Shown here piece after piece: positions 25,849 to 34,963 of a DNA stretch of 64,000 bases. The position numbers and the translations under genes are program-made. The notes beneath the pieces are model-generated. The model worked only from the letters and a program-made list of their open reading frames with translations. It was not told the origin of the DNA and made no database searches. The DNA is from Singulisphaera acidiphila DSM 18658 (GTDB lineage: Bacteria; Planctomycetota; Planctomycetia; Isosphaerales; Isosphaeraceae), in contig NC_019892.1 in the NCBI RefSeq assembly GCF_000242455.2, positions 6,520,744 through 6,584,743 on the forward strand, written 5' to 3'. Every line of letters begins with the position of its first letter. Position 1 is the stretch's first letter.

Positions 25849-26595
25849 TCAAGCCGCCTGCACTTCCGACAGAAGCATTCGAGTCGCTTCCTGGTGTGGG
25901 TCCTCAAAGATCTGCGAAGGAGGACCGGACTCGATGACTCGCCCTTCACCGAAGACATGGATGGTATGAGCCACCTGGCGGGCGAACTGCATGGCGTGGG
26001 TGACGACGATCATCGTGAGGCCGTCGGAGGCCAGGTCGGTCATCACGGCGAGAACCTCGGCGGTCATTCGCGGATCGAGGGCGCTGGTTGGCTCATCGAA
26101 CAGGATTGCTTGCGGTTCCATGGCCAAGGCACGCGCGATGGCCACGCGCTGTTGCTGGCCTCCCGAGAGTTGCCGGGGCATCGCGCCCAGTTTGTCGGCC
26201 AGGCCGACTCGGTCAAGCAGCCGTTTGGCCCGATCCTCCGCCTCGTCCTGTCCGAGGCCCCGGACGTGAACGGGGCCTTCGGTGACGTTTGCAAGGACCG
26301 TCCGGTGAGGAAAGAGGTTGAAGCTCTGAAAGACCATGCCGACCTCAAGGCGAATTCGCCTGAGGGTCCGATCGCGGATCGGGGTGGGAGTGTCGGACTC
26401 GAGCCGGAGCCCGTCGATGACGATCGATCCTCCTTGGAATGTTTCGAGTCCGTTCAGGCAACGGAGGAAGGTGCTCTTGCCCCCTCCTGAAGGGCCGATG
26501 ATCGCGGCAACCTCGCCGCGGACGACGGTCAGGCTGACGCCGCGAAGGACGTTCAGTGGCCCGTGAGACTTGACCAGTCCGTTCACCTCGATCAT
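25849..26595 (-). CDS. polar amino acid ABC transporter ATP-binding protein
   Basis: This 248-residue protein is a GlnQ/HisP-type ATPase: Walker A GPSGGGKST (34-42), the VFQSFNLFPHRTVLANV Q-loop region typical of amino acid importers, signature LSGGQQQR, Walker B AILFDEPTSALD, and the switch histidine in VVTHAMQ. It should power uptake of an amino acid through the fused permease encoded just upstream; the genes overlap by four bases (ATGA). The assignment to polar amino acids rests on the PAAT-type sequence; the actual substrate is unknown. Confidence 0.92.
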   Translation of the reverse strand: MIEVNGLVKSHGPLNVLRGVSLTVVRGEVAAIIGPSGGGKSTFLRCLNGLETFQGGSIVIDGLRLESDTPTPIRDRTLRRIRLEVGMVFQSFNLFPHRTVLANVTEGPVHVRGLGQDEAEDRAKRLLDRVGLADKLGAMPRQLSGGQQQRVAIARALAMEPQAILFDEPTSALDPRMTAEVLAVMTDLASDGLTMIVVTHAMQFARQVAHTIHVFGEGRVIESGPPSQIFEDPHQEATRMLLSEVQAA

Positions 26596-28220
26596 GTCAA
26601 CGCCCCTCCTTTCGCCGCCGCGGCGTCGAGTCGACGTTCGGACCAGCGCGAGAACCAGGAAAGTGGGATGCTCATCGCCATGTAGAGCACTGCGGTTGCA
26701 ATCGCGAATTCGATCCAGCCCCCCGTGCTGTTCCCGAGGATCGAGTACTGTTTGGTCAGCTCCACCAGCGTGATCGCCGAGCAGACCGACGTATCCTTGA
26801 ACAAGGCGATGAAGTCGTTCGTCACTGGTGGAATGACGATCCGAACCGCCTGAGGCACGATCACCCGCCGCAATGCCATCCAGCGGGACATCCCAAGCGC
26901 CAGCGCGGCCTCCATCTGTCCTGCGGGGATCGCCTGGAGCCCGGCCCGATAAATCTCCGCCTCGTAGGCCGAATAATTGATCGCAAGGCCGCCGATCCCC
27001 GCTACAAGGGGAGGCAACTTGAGCAGATAGAACAGAACGAAGAGCTGGAGCATCAACGGCGTCCCTCTCAGCAGCTCAACATAGGCCGAGAGGATCATGC
27101 GGAGAAATCGTGGTCCGTAGAGTCGTCCCAGCGCGATGAACAGACCGATCGCCATTGCCAGCGGCATCGAGGTCACCGATAGGAGAATCGTCATCAGCGC
27201 GGCGTCGAACAGAAGCGTCCGGTACTGCCAGAGCATCGAAAGCCCGCGCGGCGGGCCGGAACCCGTGGTGACGAACTTGGTGCCGGTCCACCCGGCCAAC
27301 TCGTCTTGGGCGTCGTTCCAGAGGCCGTACCGCTCATAGAGGCTGCGTAGTGAACCTGACTCGACGAGGCGGCCGATTGCCCGATCGAGCTCCTGGCGAA
27401 GCGGTTTGTCGTCCTTCCTGAGGAAGATGACGTAATAGCCGTGTCCGACGGGAGGGCCGGCCAGTTCCAGGCTGGGGAAGCGGTCCCGATAGTAGAGCGC
27501 GGCGGGAAGGTCTTGAAGGGTGGCGTCGATCTGGCCGTTGCGGACCGCCGTCATGGCGTCGGTCGCACCGTCGAAGGAGAGGACCTCTACATTCGCTTCC
27601 CCCGCTCCGCGCGCGAACGCGTCGGCCGCCGAGCTGCTCAAAACCCCGATCCGCCAGCGTCGCTTGCGGGGATTCGGCCGCTCAATATCAGCCCAGGATC
27701 GGATCGTGCCCCCGCGTGGAGCCATCAGTTGGAGCTGATAGACGTAATAGGGGCGAGTCGCCAGATATTCACGCGACCGGCTTTCGGTCCATTCGTAACC
27801 GTTGACCACGACGTCGATCCGGCCGGTGTCGAGCACCTTGAGCAGCCGATCCCAGGGGCCTTGGGAGAAGTCGGCCCGAACGCCCAGGTCCTTGGCCAAT
27901 GCGTTCATCAGCTCGACTTCGAAGCCGGTGACCTCGCGCGGAGCCTTGGGGTCAGGGTAGGCGTAAGGGCCGCCTCCCTCCTTGTCACTTCCATAGACCA
28001 GGCGCCCCGCCTTACGGACCTTGGCCAACGTGTCAGCACGGCCAGGCCCAGCAGTGAGGGTCAGAAAGGCCACGGCTACGGCCGCGATCAGTACGATGGT
28101 GCGGCGCGCGGGGTGAAGTCTGGCCGAGGAGGGCCGAGGAGAGAGTCGGTCGCAGGCGATCGGCGAGAAGTGTGCCGCAAAGTGGGGGGCGGGTTCGGGG
28201 GCACCGGCCGGTTCTTCCAT
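26592..28220 (-). CDS. amino acid ABC transporter, solute-binding protein fused to permease
   Basis: A single 542-residue chain carries two transporter parts. After a basic N-terminal leader and signal anchor (RTIVLIAAVAVAFLTL, about 42-57), residues about 65-300 form a periplasmic binding protein of family 3 (VRKAGRLVYGSDKEGG, EVTGFEVELMNALAKDLGV, IDVVVNGYEWTESRSREY). Residues about 325-540 form a HisM-type permease (LLFDAALMTILLSV, the EAA-type loop YRAGLQAIPAGQMEAALALGM). Fusions of this kind occur in GlnPQ-like importers of Gram-positives and others. The binding domain would be tethered at the outer face of the membrane. The ATG at 28220 is used; a TTG one codon earlier is possible. It overlaps the ATPase gene downstream. 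Confidence 0.88.
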   Translation of the reverse strand: MEEPAGAPEPAPHFAAHFSPIACDRLSPRPSSARLHPARRTIVLIAAVAVAFLTLTAGPGRADTLAKVRKAGRLVYGSDKEGGGPYAYPDPKAPREVTGFEVELMNALAKDLGVRADFSQGPWDRLLKVLDTGRIDVVVNGYEWTESRSREYLATRPYYVYQLQLMAPRGGTIRSWADIERPNPRKRRWRIGVLSSSAADAFARGAGEANVEVLSFDGATDAMTAVRNGQIDATLQDLPAALYYRDRFPSLELAGPPVGHGYYVIFLRKDDKPLRQELDRAIGRLVESGSLRSLYERYGLWNDAQDELAGWTGTKFVTTGSGPPRGLSMLWQYRTLLFDAALMTILLSVTSMPLAMAIGLFIALGRLYGPRFLRMILSAYVELLRGTPLMLQLFVLFYLLKLPPLVAGIGGLAINYSAYEAEIYRAGLQAIPAGQMEAALALGMSRWMALRRVIVPQAVRIVIPPVTNDFIALFKDTSVCSAITLVELTKQYSILGNSTGGWIEFAIATAVLYMAMSIPLSWFSRWSERRLDAAAAKGGALT

Positions 28221-28394
28221 CAAGAGACTTCTTTCTTCCAGACGACTAATGGAGGCTCCACAGCGCTATCATATCCGTGGAGGAGATACGGATTCGAGAG
28301 GAACTGCCCTGTCCGTTCTCAGGGAGATCCAAGGGCGACGGCGTTCCCCTTCACGGAGTTCTGACCGAAGGCCGGCCCGCTCTCCGTCTTCGGC

Positions 28395-29603
28395 TCAACC
28401 CTTGTGTTCCTGCTGCGCTCGAAGCCGCTGAACGCGGCGCACTCGTTGGCGGACTGACAGGGGGACGCCCGTCGAGCGAAGCCGGGTGAACCGGCCGATC
28501 CGGAAACGATGCCCGCGCCACTGGACTCGATCGTTCACCAAGGCGTCGAACCAGACGGGCAAGAGGAATAGGTCCTTCGCCGGACTGAGCACGAGGTGTC
28601 GCATCCTCGGGAACGTCCCTCGGAGCCAGCGGGTCTGGATCGCGTCACGAGCCATCCCGAGGCCAACCAAGACGACCAGGCCACCCCACGCGATATGCGT
28701 TTCGCCCGAGAATGCCCAGACGAGGCCGATCGTTGCGAGATTCGCGGTCGGCTCGATCACGAAGGTGGGAAAGGCGAGCCGGCGGCGGATCTTGTACCAT
28801 CGCGAGTGGCGGTTGAGGAACCAGCGGAACCCGCGCGTCTGGTTCACGTTCTCGATCACGTGGTGGCTCAGGCGGATCGCATAGCCCGCCTTCCGCACCC
28901 TCATGCCGATCACCTGATCTTCGGCCAGCAGGTTGCGCACGGCGGCGAACCCGCCAATTGCCTCGAGCACACGGACCGGCATCAGCATCGACTTACCCAC
29001 GACGCAGGTCATGCGCAGGAGCGACGCAGCGGCGACCCCGCCGGCAATGAACCCATTGAGCTCGAGGTTCTCGAGCACGGCTCCCGTCTGAACCTCGCCC
29101 ACCCCCACGAAGAGGTTCGTGACCAGCCCCACCCCAGGCTCGGCGAGGTAGCAGGCCGTTTCCCGCAAATAACTGGGGCGGACTCGGACGTTCGAATCGC
29201 TGATCAACAAAATCTCGTGCCGTCGATAACGATCCATGGCCGCGAGACTCTCCACCTTCGGGTTAAGTCCGAAGGCAGGGCAGCCGACGATCAACTGGGC
29301 ATCTTGTTCCGGGTACTCGGCGAGCAAGCGACTGACGGTCGGAATTGCCGGGTCGTCACTGTCCGCCACGCAGAAGAGCAGTTGAAACGTCGGATAATCA
29401 AGTTCGAAGAAGCTCCGGAGGTTCTCCTCAAGTCCCTCATCCAGTCCCTTGAGCGGCTTGTAGATCGAGACCGGGGGGGTGAAAAGCGGGAGATTCGTGC
29501 GTCGTCGGGTGGCCCAGAACAGCGCGATCATGCCGAACAGCGTGGTCGTGACGGCAAAGATTGCGATCAGGCCGAGCAGGTAGTTGGCATTGACCATCGC
29601 CAT
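28395..29603 (-). CDS. ceramide glucosyltransferase-like GT family 21 enzyme (HpnI-like)
   Basis: This 402-residue membrane glycosyltransferase has an N-terminal helix (residues 6-29), a GT-A catalytic domain and C-terminal hydrophobic helices. The catalytic signatures are the early FCVADSDD, the metal-binding-type LLISDSNVRV, the acceptor-side LLAEDQVIGMRVRKAGY and the RHSRWYKIRR (R/QxxRW) motif. This combination is that of ceramide glucosyltransferase and of the bacterial hopanoid enzyme HpnI. An HpnI role is attractive because squalene genes are in the window, but they are 11 kb away and HpnK, the usual partner, is absent, so the acceptor stays open. The start at 29603 lacks a strong ribosome site; a second ATG is two codons later. 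Confidence 0.8.
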   Translation of the reverse strand: MAMVNANYLLGLIAIFAVTTTLFGMIALFWATRRRTNLPLFTPPVSIYKPLKGLDEGLEENLRSFFELDYPTFQLLFCVADSDDPAIPTVSRLLAEYPEQDAQLIVGCPAFGLNPKVESLAAMDRYRRHEILLISDSNVRVRPSYLRETACYLAEPGVGLVTNLFVGVGEVQTGAVLENLELNGFIAGGVAAASLLRMTCVVGKSMLMPVRVLEAIGGFAAVRNLLAEDQVIGMRVRKAGYAIRLSHHVIENVNQTRGFRWFLNRHSRWYKIRRRLAFPTFVIEPTANLATIGLVWAFSGETHIAWGGLVVLVGLGMARDAIQTRWLRGTFPRMRHLVLSPAKDLFLLPVWFDALVNDRVQWRGHRFRIGRFTRLRSTGVPLSVRQRVRRVQRLRAQQEHKG

Positions 29604-29690
29604 GATAGGAAGGCATCCCCGGCGGTGCCGCCGCCGTCGGCCCGAATGTGGGGCGCTCCATCCGGAGCGACTTTAACGTCTCACCGCGTG

Positions 29691-30140
29691 TCAATCATCC
29701 TTGGGTTGCATGCGTAGGTCCATTGGACCTTGACAGCATGGACAGGTCTGCGGATACCGGACGCTAATCGAGCAGATCTCACAATAGTATTCGGGCGTCC
29801 GGAGCGTTCCATTGAATTCGACTTTGAAGGAGAGGACCTGGACATAGGGAAGTTTGGGGAGCCGCCGGACCCTGAGTTCCGCCGGCCGATCGCGTAACCG
29901 TTCGTCCTGAAAGAGAGCTCGGCTGGCGTCGTCGGAGAGCAGGGGGGTCAGCGTGTTATCCTGGTCTTTGAGGACCACCTGGGTGGCGATCGGAGCCTCG
30001 TCGAAGGTTCGTCCCTGCTCGTTCAACGCCTTGGTCAGCTCAACGACCTGGCCTTTCAGTGTGGACACATTCGGCCGGGAACCCTCGACCGGCGCGTCAG
30101 CGGACAACGCTAATAGGATGAAGCAAGCCAGCATCGGCAT
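29691..30140 (-). CDS. small secreted protein with two CxxC pairs
   Basis: I do not recognise a named family. The 149-residue product starts with a short signal peptide (MPMLACFILLALSADAPVEG), then a helical segment (LKGQVVELTKALNEQGRTF), and ends in a likely zinc-ribbon: YYCEICSIS, about eight residues, then CPCCQGPMDL, that is two CxxC pairs near the C terminus. The middle (VQVLSFKVEF) reads as beta strands. A metal-binding, exported role is inferred from the signal peptide and Cys pairs. The ATG at 30140 with GAGGGGG upstream was chosen over the open frame to 30263. It may be co-transcribed with the glycosyltransferase gene 87 bases downstream. Confidence 0.6.
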   Translation of the reverse strand: MPMLACFILLALSADAPVEGSRPNVSTLKGQVVELTKALNEQGRTFDEAPIATQVVLKDQDNTLTPLLSDDASRALFQDERLRDRPAELRVRRLPKLPYVQVLSFKVEFNGTLRTPEYYCEICSISVRYPQTCPCCQGPMDLRMQPKDD

Positions 30141-30447
30141 GATCACCCCCTCGATCGTTTGACAAATGAACAGGACAAGTTTGTCGACGTTGGTGGAGGA
30201 AGGGTTTGTGCGGGTTCTCAGTATAGCGGGATCTGAAGGAGTGGCCAAGCCGATTCCTCTCAATCCCGAAGCCTCAACGTTCCTTCACACAAAATTGTAG
30301 CAACGATTCAGGGGATGTTGAGGGTATCGATGCTCTCGCTGGGGGGCAAGAACTTTCGTACCGGCCAAGGATCCGTGTACCATCAGAGGGATCACTCCCC
30401 CGATCGAGGATCTTTCCGTTCTTTCTTCTCCTGGAAGGGGATTCGCC

Positions 30448-31230
30448 ATGTCATTACGGGCGACGCTCGTGTTAGTGATCAGTGTGAGTTTCGCGAGCCA
30501 ATGCCTCGTCGATGTTCGATCTCGCGGTGATGAGCCTGTGGCGGCCGCGCCTGTGGCTGATCCGACGGAGCCCGCTCGCAAGCGCATGGTCGAGCGTCAC
30601 CTGGTGGAACGGGGAATCAAGGACCCTCGCGTTCTCGATGCCTTCCGCACCGTTCCTCGCCATCGCTTTCTCCCGGAAAGCACCAGCAGGCAGGCATACG
30701 ACGACGAATCGATCCCGATCGGCGAGGGGCAGACGATCACCCCCCCCTTCGACGTGGCGTTCATGACCGAGTCGCTTCAGCCGAAGCCGACGGACAAAGT
30801 CTATGAAGTCGGCACCGGTTCCGGCTATCAGGCCTCGATTCTTTCGCGACTGGTCAAGGAGGTCTATTCCGTCGAGATCAAGCCGCCGCTGGGGAAGCGG
30901 GCCGCTCAAGTCATCAAGGATCTCGGATACACGAACATTCACACCCGGATCGGTGACGGATACGCCGGCTGGCCTGATGCCGCACCGTTTGACGCGATTA
31001 TCGTCACCTGTGCGCCGGAGGCGATCCCCCAACCGCTCGTCGACCAGCTCAAGGAGGGGGGGCGAATCGTGATTCCGGTGGGGAATCGATTCAACCAGAT
31101 GGTTTACTATGGGACGAAAAAAGACGGCAAGCTGACTCTCAAGGAGCTCCGCCCGACCTTGTTCGTTCCCATGACCGGCCGCGCGCAGCGTGAGGCGATC
31201 GAGGCTCGGAAGAACAAGGAGAAGCCGTGA
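30448..31230 (+). CDS. pcm: exported protein-L-isoaspartate O-methyltransferase
   Basis: Residues from about 45 onward form a full PIMT: VERHLVERGIKDPRVLDAFRTVPRH, then IPIGEGQTITPPFDVAFM (the substrate-side motif), and the SAM-binding VYEVGTGSGYQASIL. The enzyme methylates isoaspartyl residues in damaged proteins so they can revert to aspartate. Unlike the usual cytoplasmic enzyme it starts with a signal peptide (about 1-27, SLRATLVLVISVSFASQCLV), so repair would take place outside the cytoplasmic membrane, where SAM supply is unclear. The ATG has GGAAGGGG upstream. The stop overlaps the start of the next gene. Confidence 0.9.
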   Translation: MSLRATLVLVISVSFASQCLVDVRSRGDEPVAAAPVADPTEPARKRMVERHLVERGIKDPRVLDAFRTVPRHRFLPESTSRQAYDDESIPIGEGQTITPPFDVAFMTESLQPKPTDKVYEVGTGSGYQASILSRLVKEVYSVEIKPPLGKRAAQVIKDLGYTNIHTRIGDGYAGWPDAAPFDAIIVTCAPEAIPQPLVDQLKEGGRIVIPVGNRFNQMVYYGTKKDGKLTLKELRPTLFVPMTGRAQREAIEARKNKEKP

Positions 31231-34100
31231 GAAAGGTCGTTCGGTTCTGGGCCTTGAGCGTCCTCCCCCTCATTGCGTTGGGACCTTGGGTTGTCGGGCA
31301 GGAAGAAGAGCTCGAGCGGCCCGCGCCCCCCGCACTCGACGATTTCGAGGGGGACAAGAATAAAGACGGGATCCCCGATGGCTGGTACAACGCCCGGGAT
31401 GTCGTGCTCGTTTCCGAAGGGGGGAAGGTTGGTCCCCACTGCTTGAAGTTCGAGGTCCGCAAACCGGGACGTCCCGCCCGGCTGAGCCGTGCCTTCGGCA
31501 TCGACGGCCGGAAGACCGAAGCGGTCATCATCGGCGCCTGGATCCGGCTCGATCAGATTCAGGCGGGCGAACGGCTCGGTGAAGATCCCGGCATCATGAT
31601 TGATTTTCTGGGCGAGGGGCTTCGTGCCTTGCGCCGAGGAACGCTTGGCCCGTGGGGGAGAACCCCCAGCGGGCGCTGGACTCGGGTCTCGAAGCGCATT
31701 CCCGTTCCGCCCGGCACGCGCGACGCGATCATGTCGGTGGGACTGCTTGGTGCCACCGGCATCCTGGAGGTCGATGGCCTGACGGTGGAACTGGTCCCGG
31801 TCGGTGGGACGGAGAGTACGAATCTGGTGAATAACGGCGATTTCGAGCTGGGGGACCCGGCTCCGTTCGCCTGGAACCTGGAAAACGGCGCTCAACGCTC
31901 GTTCCCTGGCTTCCAATCGGATTCGGCGATTGAGCTTCCCAGGTCGGGCGCACGCGCCTTGACCGGTCTCGCCGTGGCGATCGAATCGTTCGGCCAGCTC
32001 AATGTCTCGGTCAGGGTTCGTGCTCAAGGATTACGCGGAGCAGGGGGGGCTGCGGGGAACCTTTTCTTTGTCGATAGTAACGGGCGACCGGTGGGAGGCG
32101 CCGGTGGCGGTGCCAATCTCTTCCGTTGGGCCGGTTCGTTCGACTGGCGGGTCGCTCGTGCCACCGTTCCGGTCCCTGCCGGAGCGAGCCGCGCCGTGCT
32201 CCAGTTTGAGAAGTCCGACAGCAACGGCCTGCTTCGGGTTGACGATGTCGTGGTGACCGCCGCACCCGATCCGAAGTTGGGGGCCTGGACCCCTTATCAC
32301 GTTGAGGATGACACGACGGGGTGGCCCGCCGTGACGCCTTCCCAATCGATCGACGCCAAGTCCGCACTCGATGCGTCCTTCCTCCTGGATGGACCCGCCG
32401 GAAAGCATGGATTCGTCACTGTCCGCGACGGTCGGCTCGCCTTTTCCAAAGGGGGCCGCGCCCGCTTCTTTGGCGTCTATCTCTTACCCCCCTCCGCCTA
32501 CCTCGAATCCGAGGAGGCCGATGCCCTGGCCACGCGCCTGGCGCGATCGGGGATCAATCTGGTTCGACTCGCCGATCTCGATACGGCGCTCGGGCCCGAC
32601 CGCAGCCTGTACGATGATACCCGCGACGATACCAAGGTGTTTGATACCATCGCCTTGGCCAGGCTCGATCATCTGATTGCCGCACTCAAATCACGTGGTA
32701 TCTACGTTGCGTTGGAGCTCCAGAGCGCCCGGCGCTTCCGGGCGGACGACGGGGTGACCAATCCATACGCCCTGCCGCCGGGTGGCGGGCCGGCGGCCGA
32801 GTTCGACCCTGCGATTGGTAAGCTCACGCTCCAGTCGGCCAAGGCATTGCTTGAACATGTGAACCCCGAAACGGGGCTCGCCTTGCGGGACGACCCGGTC
32901 CTGGCCTGGGTCACGCTGGCCGGAGAGACTTCGCTCTTCGACCAGATCGAACGGCCGGAAACGTTGCCGGCCGAGTATTCGGCATCGCTTCGCGCGCTCG
33001 CCGCAAAGAGTAAGGTGGGCGGAATTCGGCGGATCTGGCAGGAGCTTGGTGAGGTCCACTGGAGAGAGATGGCGAATTCGCTTCGCAAGGACAAGCTCCG
33101 GGTGCCGATCGCCGGGGTCTCGCACTGGCGTCGCGATCCCGAGTTCTCTGCGCAGCAAGCGGCGACCGGCTTCGACCTGATCGACGATCGGCTGTACTGG
33201 TCGCCCCCCCCTTGGGCGGCCCCCGAGCGTCGCTCGCTCCTCTGGAGCCAGGATGGGGCTCTTCTCTCCGGGGCGACCCATAAACGAAGGTCCGACCGTC
33301 CCTATGTGGCGAGTCAGTGGTGTCTTCAGACGCGAGGCGGGTGGGCCTTGCCCTACGAGGCAGCCGATCAGATGCTGGCCGTCGATATCGCCGTGTCCGA
33401 CGATTGGGATGCCCTGGTGCGCCGAGGGATCTTTCTCCACCCGCAACCTTGGGGAAGCGCCGCGGCCGGGATCGGCGGTGGTGAAGACCTCTTCCAGCTT
33501 CCCGAAGTGGTCAATGGGATGCCCCAGATTTATTCCCTCTGGCCGCACGCCGCTTCGATCCTTTTACGGGGTGAGCGCACCACCGACTCGCATTCGGGAC
33601 AGGCCACTCGATCTCCTTTACGTCACCGGGCCAACCATGCCGTCGCGGGGTGGGACCCGAGCCGGGGCCGGCTCGTGATCGAGACGCCGTTCACTCAGGG
33701 CTTTGCGGGCTGGCCGGGGGGGGAGGCCGCAGCGTTCGAGCACCTCGTGTTCGAGACGGATCAGCCCTACGCCGTGCTTGTCGCCTCCTCCGTGGGCACG
33801 GCCCCGATCGCCACCAGCAAACGCCTTCTGGTGACGGCCGTGGCACGAGTCGAACCGACCGGCTTCCGCTGGGTGGACGAGTCGAAGGTCGACGTGGCCG
33901 AGCCGGGCACGCCCCCTTTGCTCCAGGAGCCGATTCGTGCCAAGGTGCTCTGGCGCCGCAAGGGGAGCGTCAAGGCGTATCCCCTCGACAACAACGGTAC
34001 GCGAGGCGCCGCAGTCCCTCTCGTCGAAAAAGAGGAAGGGGTCGAACTGGCGATCAACGGATCGAACGCGAACTTCCATTGGGAGTTGGTCGAAGAATAA
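31227..34100 (+). CDS. large secreted glycoside-hydrolase-like (TIM-barrel) protein
   Basis: The 957-residue product has a signal peptide (1-24), two beta-rich modules of carbohydrate-binding type (about 35-195 and 198-345, each ending in a VDDV/VDGL strand, the second starting NLVNNGDFE), and then a TIM-barrel-like region from about 395: ARFFGVYLLPPSAYLES, ADALATRLARSGINLVRLADLD, and LDHLIAALKSRGIYVALEL. This pattern recurs in planctomycete proteins of the GH5/GH39-like superfamily. I cannot assign the catalytic acids with confidence, so an actual hydrolase activity is inference. The start is a GTG at 31227 with AAGGAGAA upstream, overlapping the PIMT stop by four bases, so the two are translationally coupled. 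A hairpin with a T run follows. Confidence 0.75.
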   Translation: MRKVVRFWALSVLPLIALGPWVVGQEEELERPAPPALDDFEGDKNKDGIPDGWYNARDVVLVSEGGKVGPHCLKFEVRKPGRPARLSRAFGIDGRKTEAVIIGAWIRLDQIQAGERLGEDPGIMIDFLGEGLRALRRGTLGPWGRTPSGRWTRVSKRIPVPPGTRDAIMSVGLLGATGILEVDGLTVELVPVGGTESTNLVNNGDFELGDPAPFAWNLENGAQRSFPGFQSDSAIELPRSGARALTGLAVAIESFGQLNVSVRVRAQGLRGAGGAAGNLFFVDSNGRPVGGAGGGANLFRWAGSFDWRVARATVPVPAGASRAVLQFEKSDSNGLLRVDDVVVTAAPDPKLGAWTPYHVEDDTTGWPAVTPSQSIDAKSALDASFLLDGPAGKHGFVTVRDGRLAFSKGGRARFFGVYLLPPSAYLESEEADALATRLARSGINLVRLADLDTALGPDRSLYDDTRDDTKVFDTIALARLDHLIAALKSRGIYVALELQSARRFRADDGVTNPYALPPGGGPAAEFDPAIGKLTLQSAKALLEHVNPETGLALRDDPVLAWVTLAGETSLFDQIERPETLPAEYSASLRALAAKSKVGGIRRIWQELGEVHWREMANSLRKDKLRVPIAGVSHWRRDPEFSAQQAATGFDLIDDRLYWSPPPWAAPERRSLLWSQDGALLSGATHKRRSDRPYVASQWCLQTRGGWALPYEAADQMLAVDIAVSDDWDALVRRGIFLHPQPWGSAAAGIGGGEDLFQLPEVVNGMPQIYSLWPHAASILLRGERTTDSHSGQATRSPLRHRANHAVAGWDPSRGRLVIETPFTQGFAGWPGGEAAAFEHLVFETDQPYAVLVASSVGTAPIATSKRLLVTAVARVEPTGFRWVDESKVDVAEPGTPPLLQEPIRAKVLWRRKGSVKAYPLDNNGTRGAAVPLVEKEEGVELAINGSNANFHWELVEE

Positions 34101-34147
34101 AACCAATCAAGAATGACATGTTTATGTTCTTGGATTGGTTGGTTTTT
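34101..34147 (+). terminator. intrinsic terminator after the GH-like gene
   Basis: The arms 34101-34113 and 34127-34140 pair with one bulged base, with a 13-base loop, and are followed by GGTTTTTC. It starts directly at the stop codon of the large secreted protein gene. Confidence 0.6.
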
Positions 34148-34149
34148 CT

Positions 34150-34187
34150 GAAGGCAAGCGGGGAGCGTGAGCTCCCCGCTTGCCTTC
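34150..34187. repeat. palindromic repeat, family A copy 1
   Basis: A perfect 17-bp inverted repeat (34150-34166 with 34171-34187, loop GTGA). Its core GGCAAGCGGGGAGCGT recurs exactly at 58214-58229 on the other strand within a second hairpin, so this is a dispersed palindromic element and not just a terminator. Confidence 0.6.
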
Positions 34188-34246
34188 CTGGCGAGTGAAA
34201 CTTCCATTTCCTGTCTTCCACTGTTTGCCTTGGAAGACCAGTCGAC

Positions 34247-34813
34247 TCACTGCCGGGCAGCTTCCGCGTCAAGGTGCATACGCAGGTAGGATCGCGGCTC
34301 GACGTCGGTCAGTCCGAGTTCGCGGGCCAGGTCGATCACGGCGGCTTGGGCGGCCGGTAGGTTGGCCTCTTTAGCCGCGAATGCCTCGACTTCGGCGAAC
34401 TCGCCCAACCCTTCGGCCGTGTCGAGTACGACCTCGATCGGAAGGCCCTGGTATTCGAGATGGTAGGGCTGCCTGGTCTTCCGGACGGCGGCGACTTTGC
34501 GGAACCCGAGGTGATTGAACAGGCGGAACAACTGCTCGAACGACGGTTCGCCTTCCGCAAACGGGACCTCGATCTCCTCACGCGACTTGGTGGGTCCGCT
34601 CAGGCGGGGCCCTTTGTAGGTGATCCGGTTTTCGGTGCCAATCCGGCGAATGCGAAAGGCTTCGTTGGTCTGGGCAAAGTCGCGCGAGGGATGGCTGAGG
34701 TAAACATCCTCGTGCGCAACTTGGGGTTCGGCCCTGGCCCCCATCTCGGCCAATCGGCGGATGAGCTCAAGGTGGCTGTTCGTCCGGAACTTGATCTCGA
34801 CCTCAAAGCTCAT
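34247..34813 (-). CDS. CYTH-domain protein (class IV adenylate cyclase/CyaB-like)
   Basis: This protein of 188 residues shows the CYTH tunnel-fold signature EVEIKF at residues 4-9, followed by EAFRIRR and RITYKGPR, and RKTRQPYHLEYQGLPIEVVLD with acidic strands that hold metal ions. CYTH proteins bind triphosphates; members include class IV adenylate cyclase, thiamine triphosphatase and inorganic triphosphatases, and this bacterial group is usually labelled CyaB. Which reaction it catalyses is open. The start at 34813 puts the EVEIKF strand at the N terminus; ATGs at 34834 and 34870 are alternatives with no better ribosome site. It lies convergent to the GH-like gene. Confidence 0.85.
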   Translation of the reverse strand: MSFEVEIKFRTNSHLELIRRLAEMGARAEPQVAHEDVYLSHPSRDFAQTNEAFRIRRIGTENRITYKGPRLSGPTKSREEIEVPFAEGEPSFEQLFRLFNHLGFRKVAAVRKTRQPYHLEYQGLPIEVVLDTAEGLGEFAEVEAFAAKEANLPAAQAAVIDLARELGLTDVEPRSYLRMHLDAEAARQ

Positions 34814-34963
34814 GGAAGCAGGACCAGCGTTCATAAAGAGGTCCGGGGTCAGTCGCGGAGCGAGAACCACCGGGTCAAACCTTGTTCGGGCCGCATTGGC
34901 GACACTACCATAAGTCGCTGACGTCCCGCCACAACTCCTGGTCCCTCGAGGAGAAGGTTCTTG

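Noticed and set aside
28395..29603. Firm assignment as hopanoid enzyme HpnI
   Set aside because: Motifs fit, but hpnK and other late hopanoid genes are absent nearby, so I keep the broader call.
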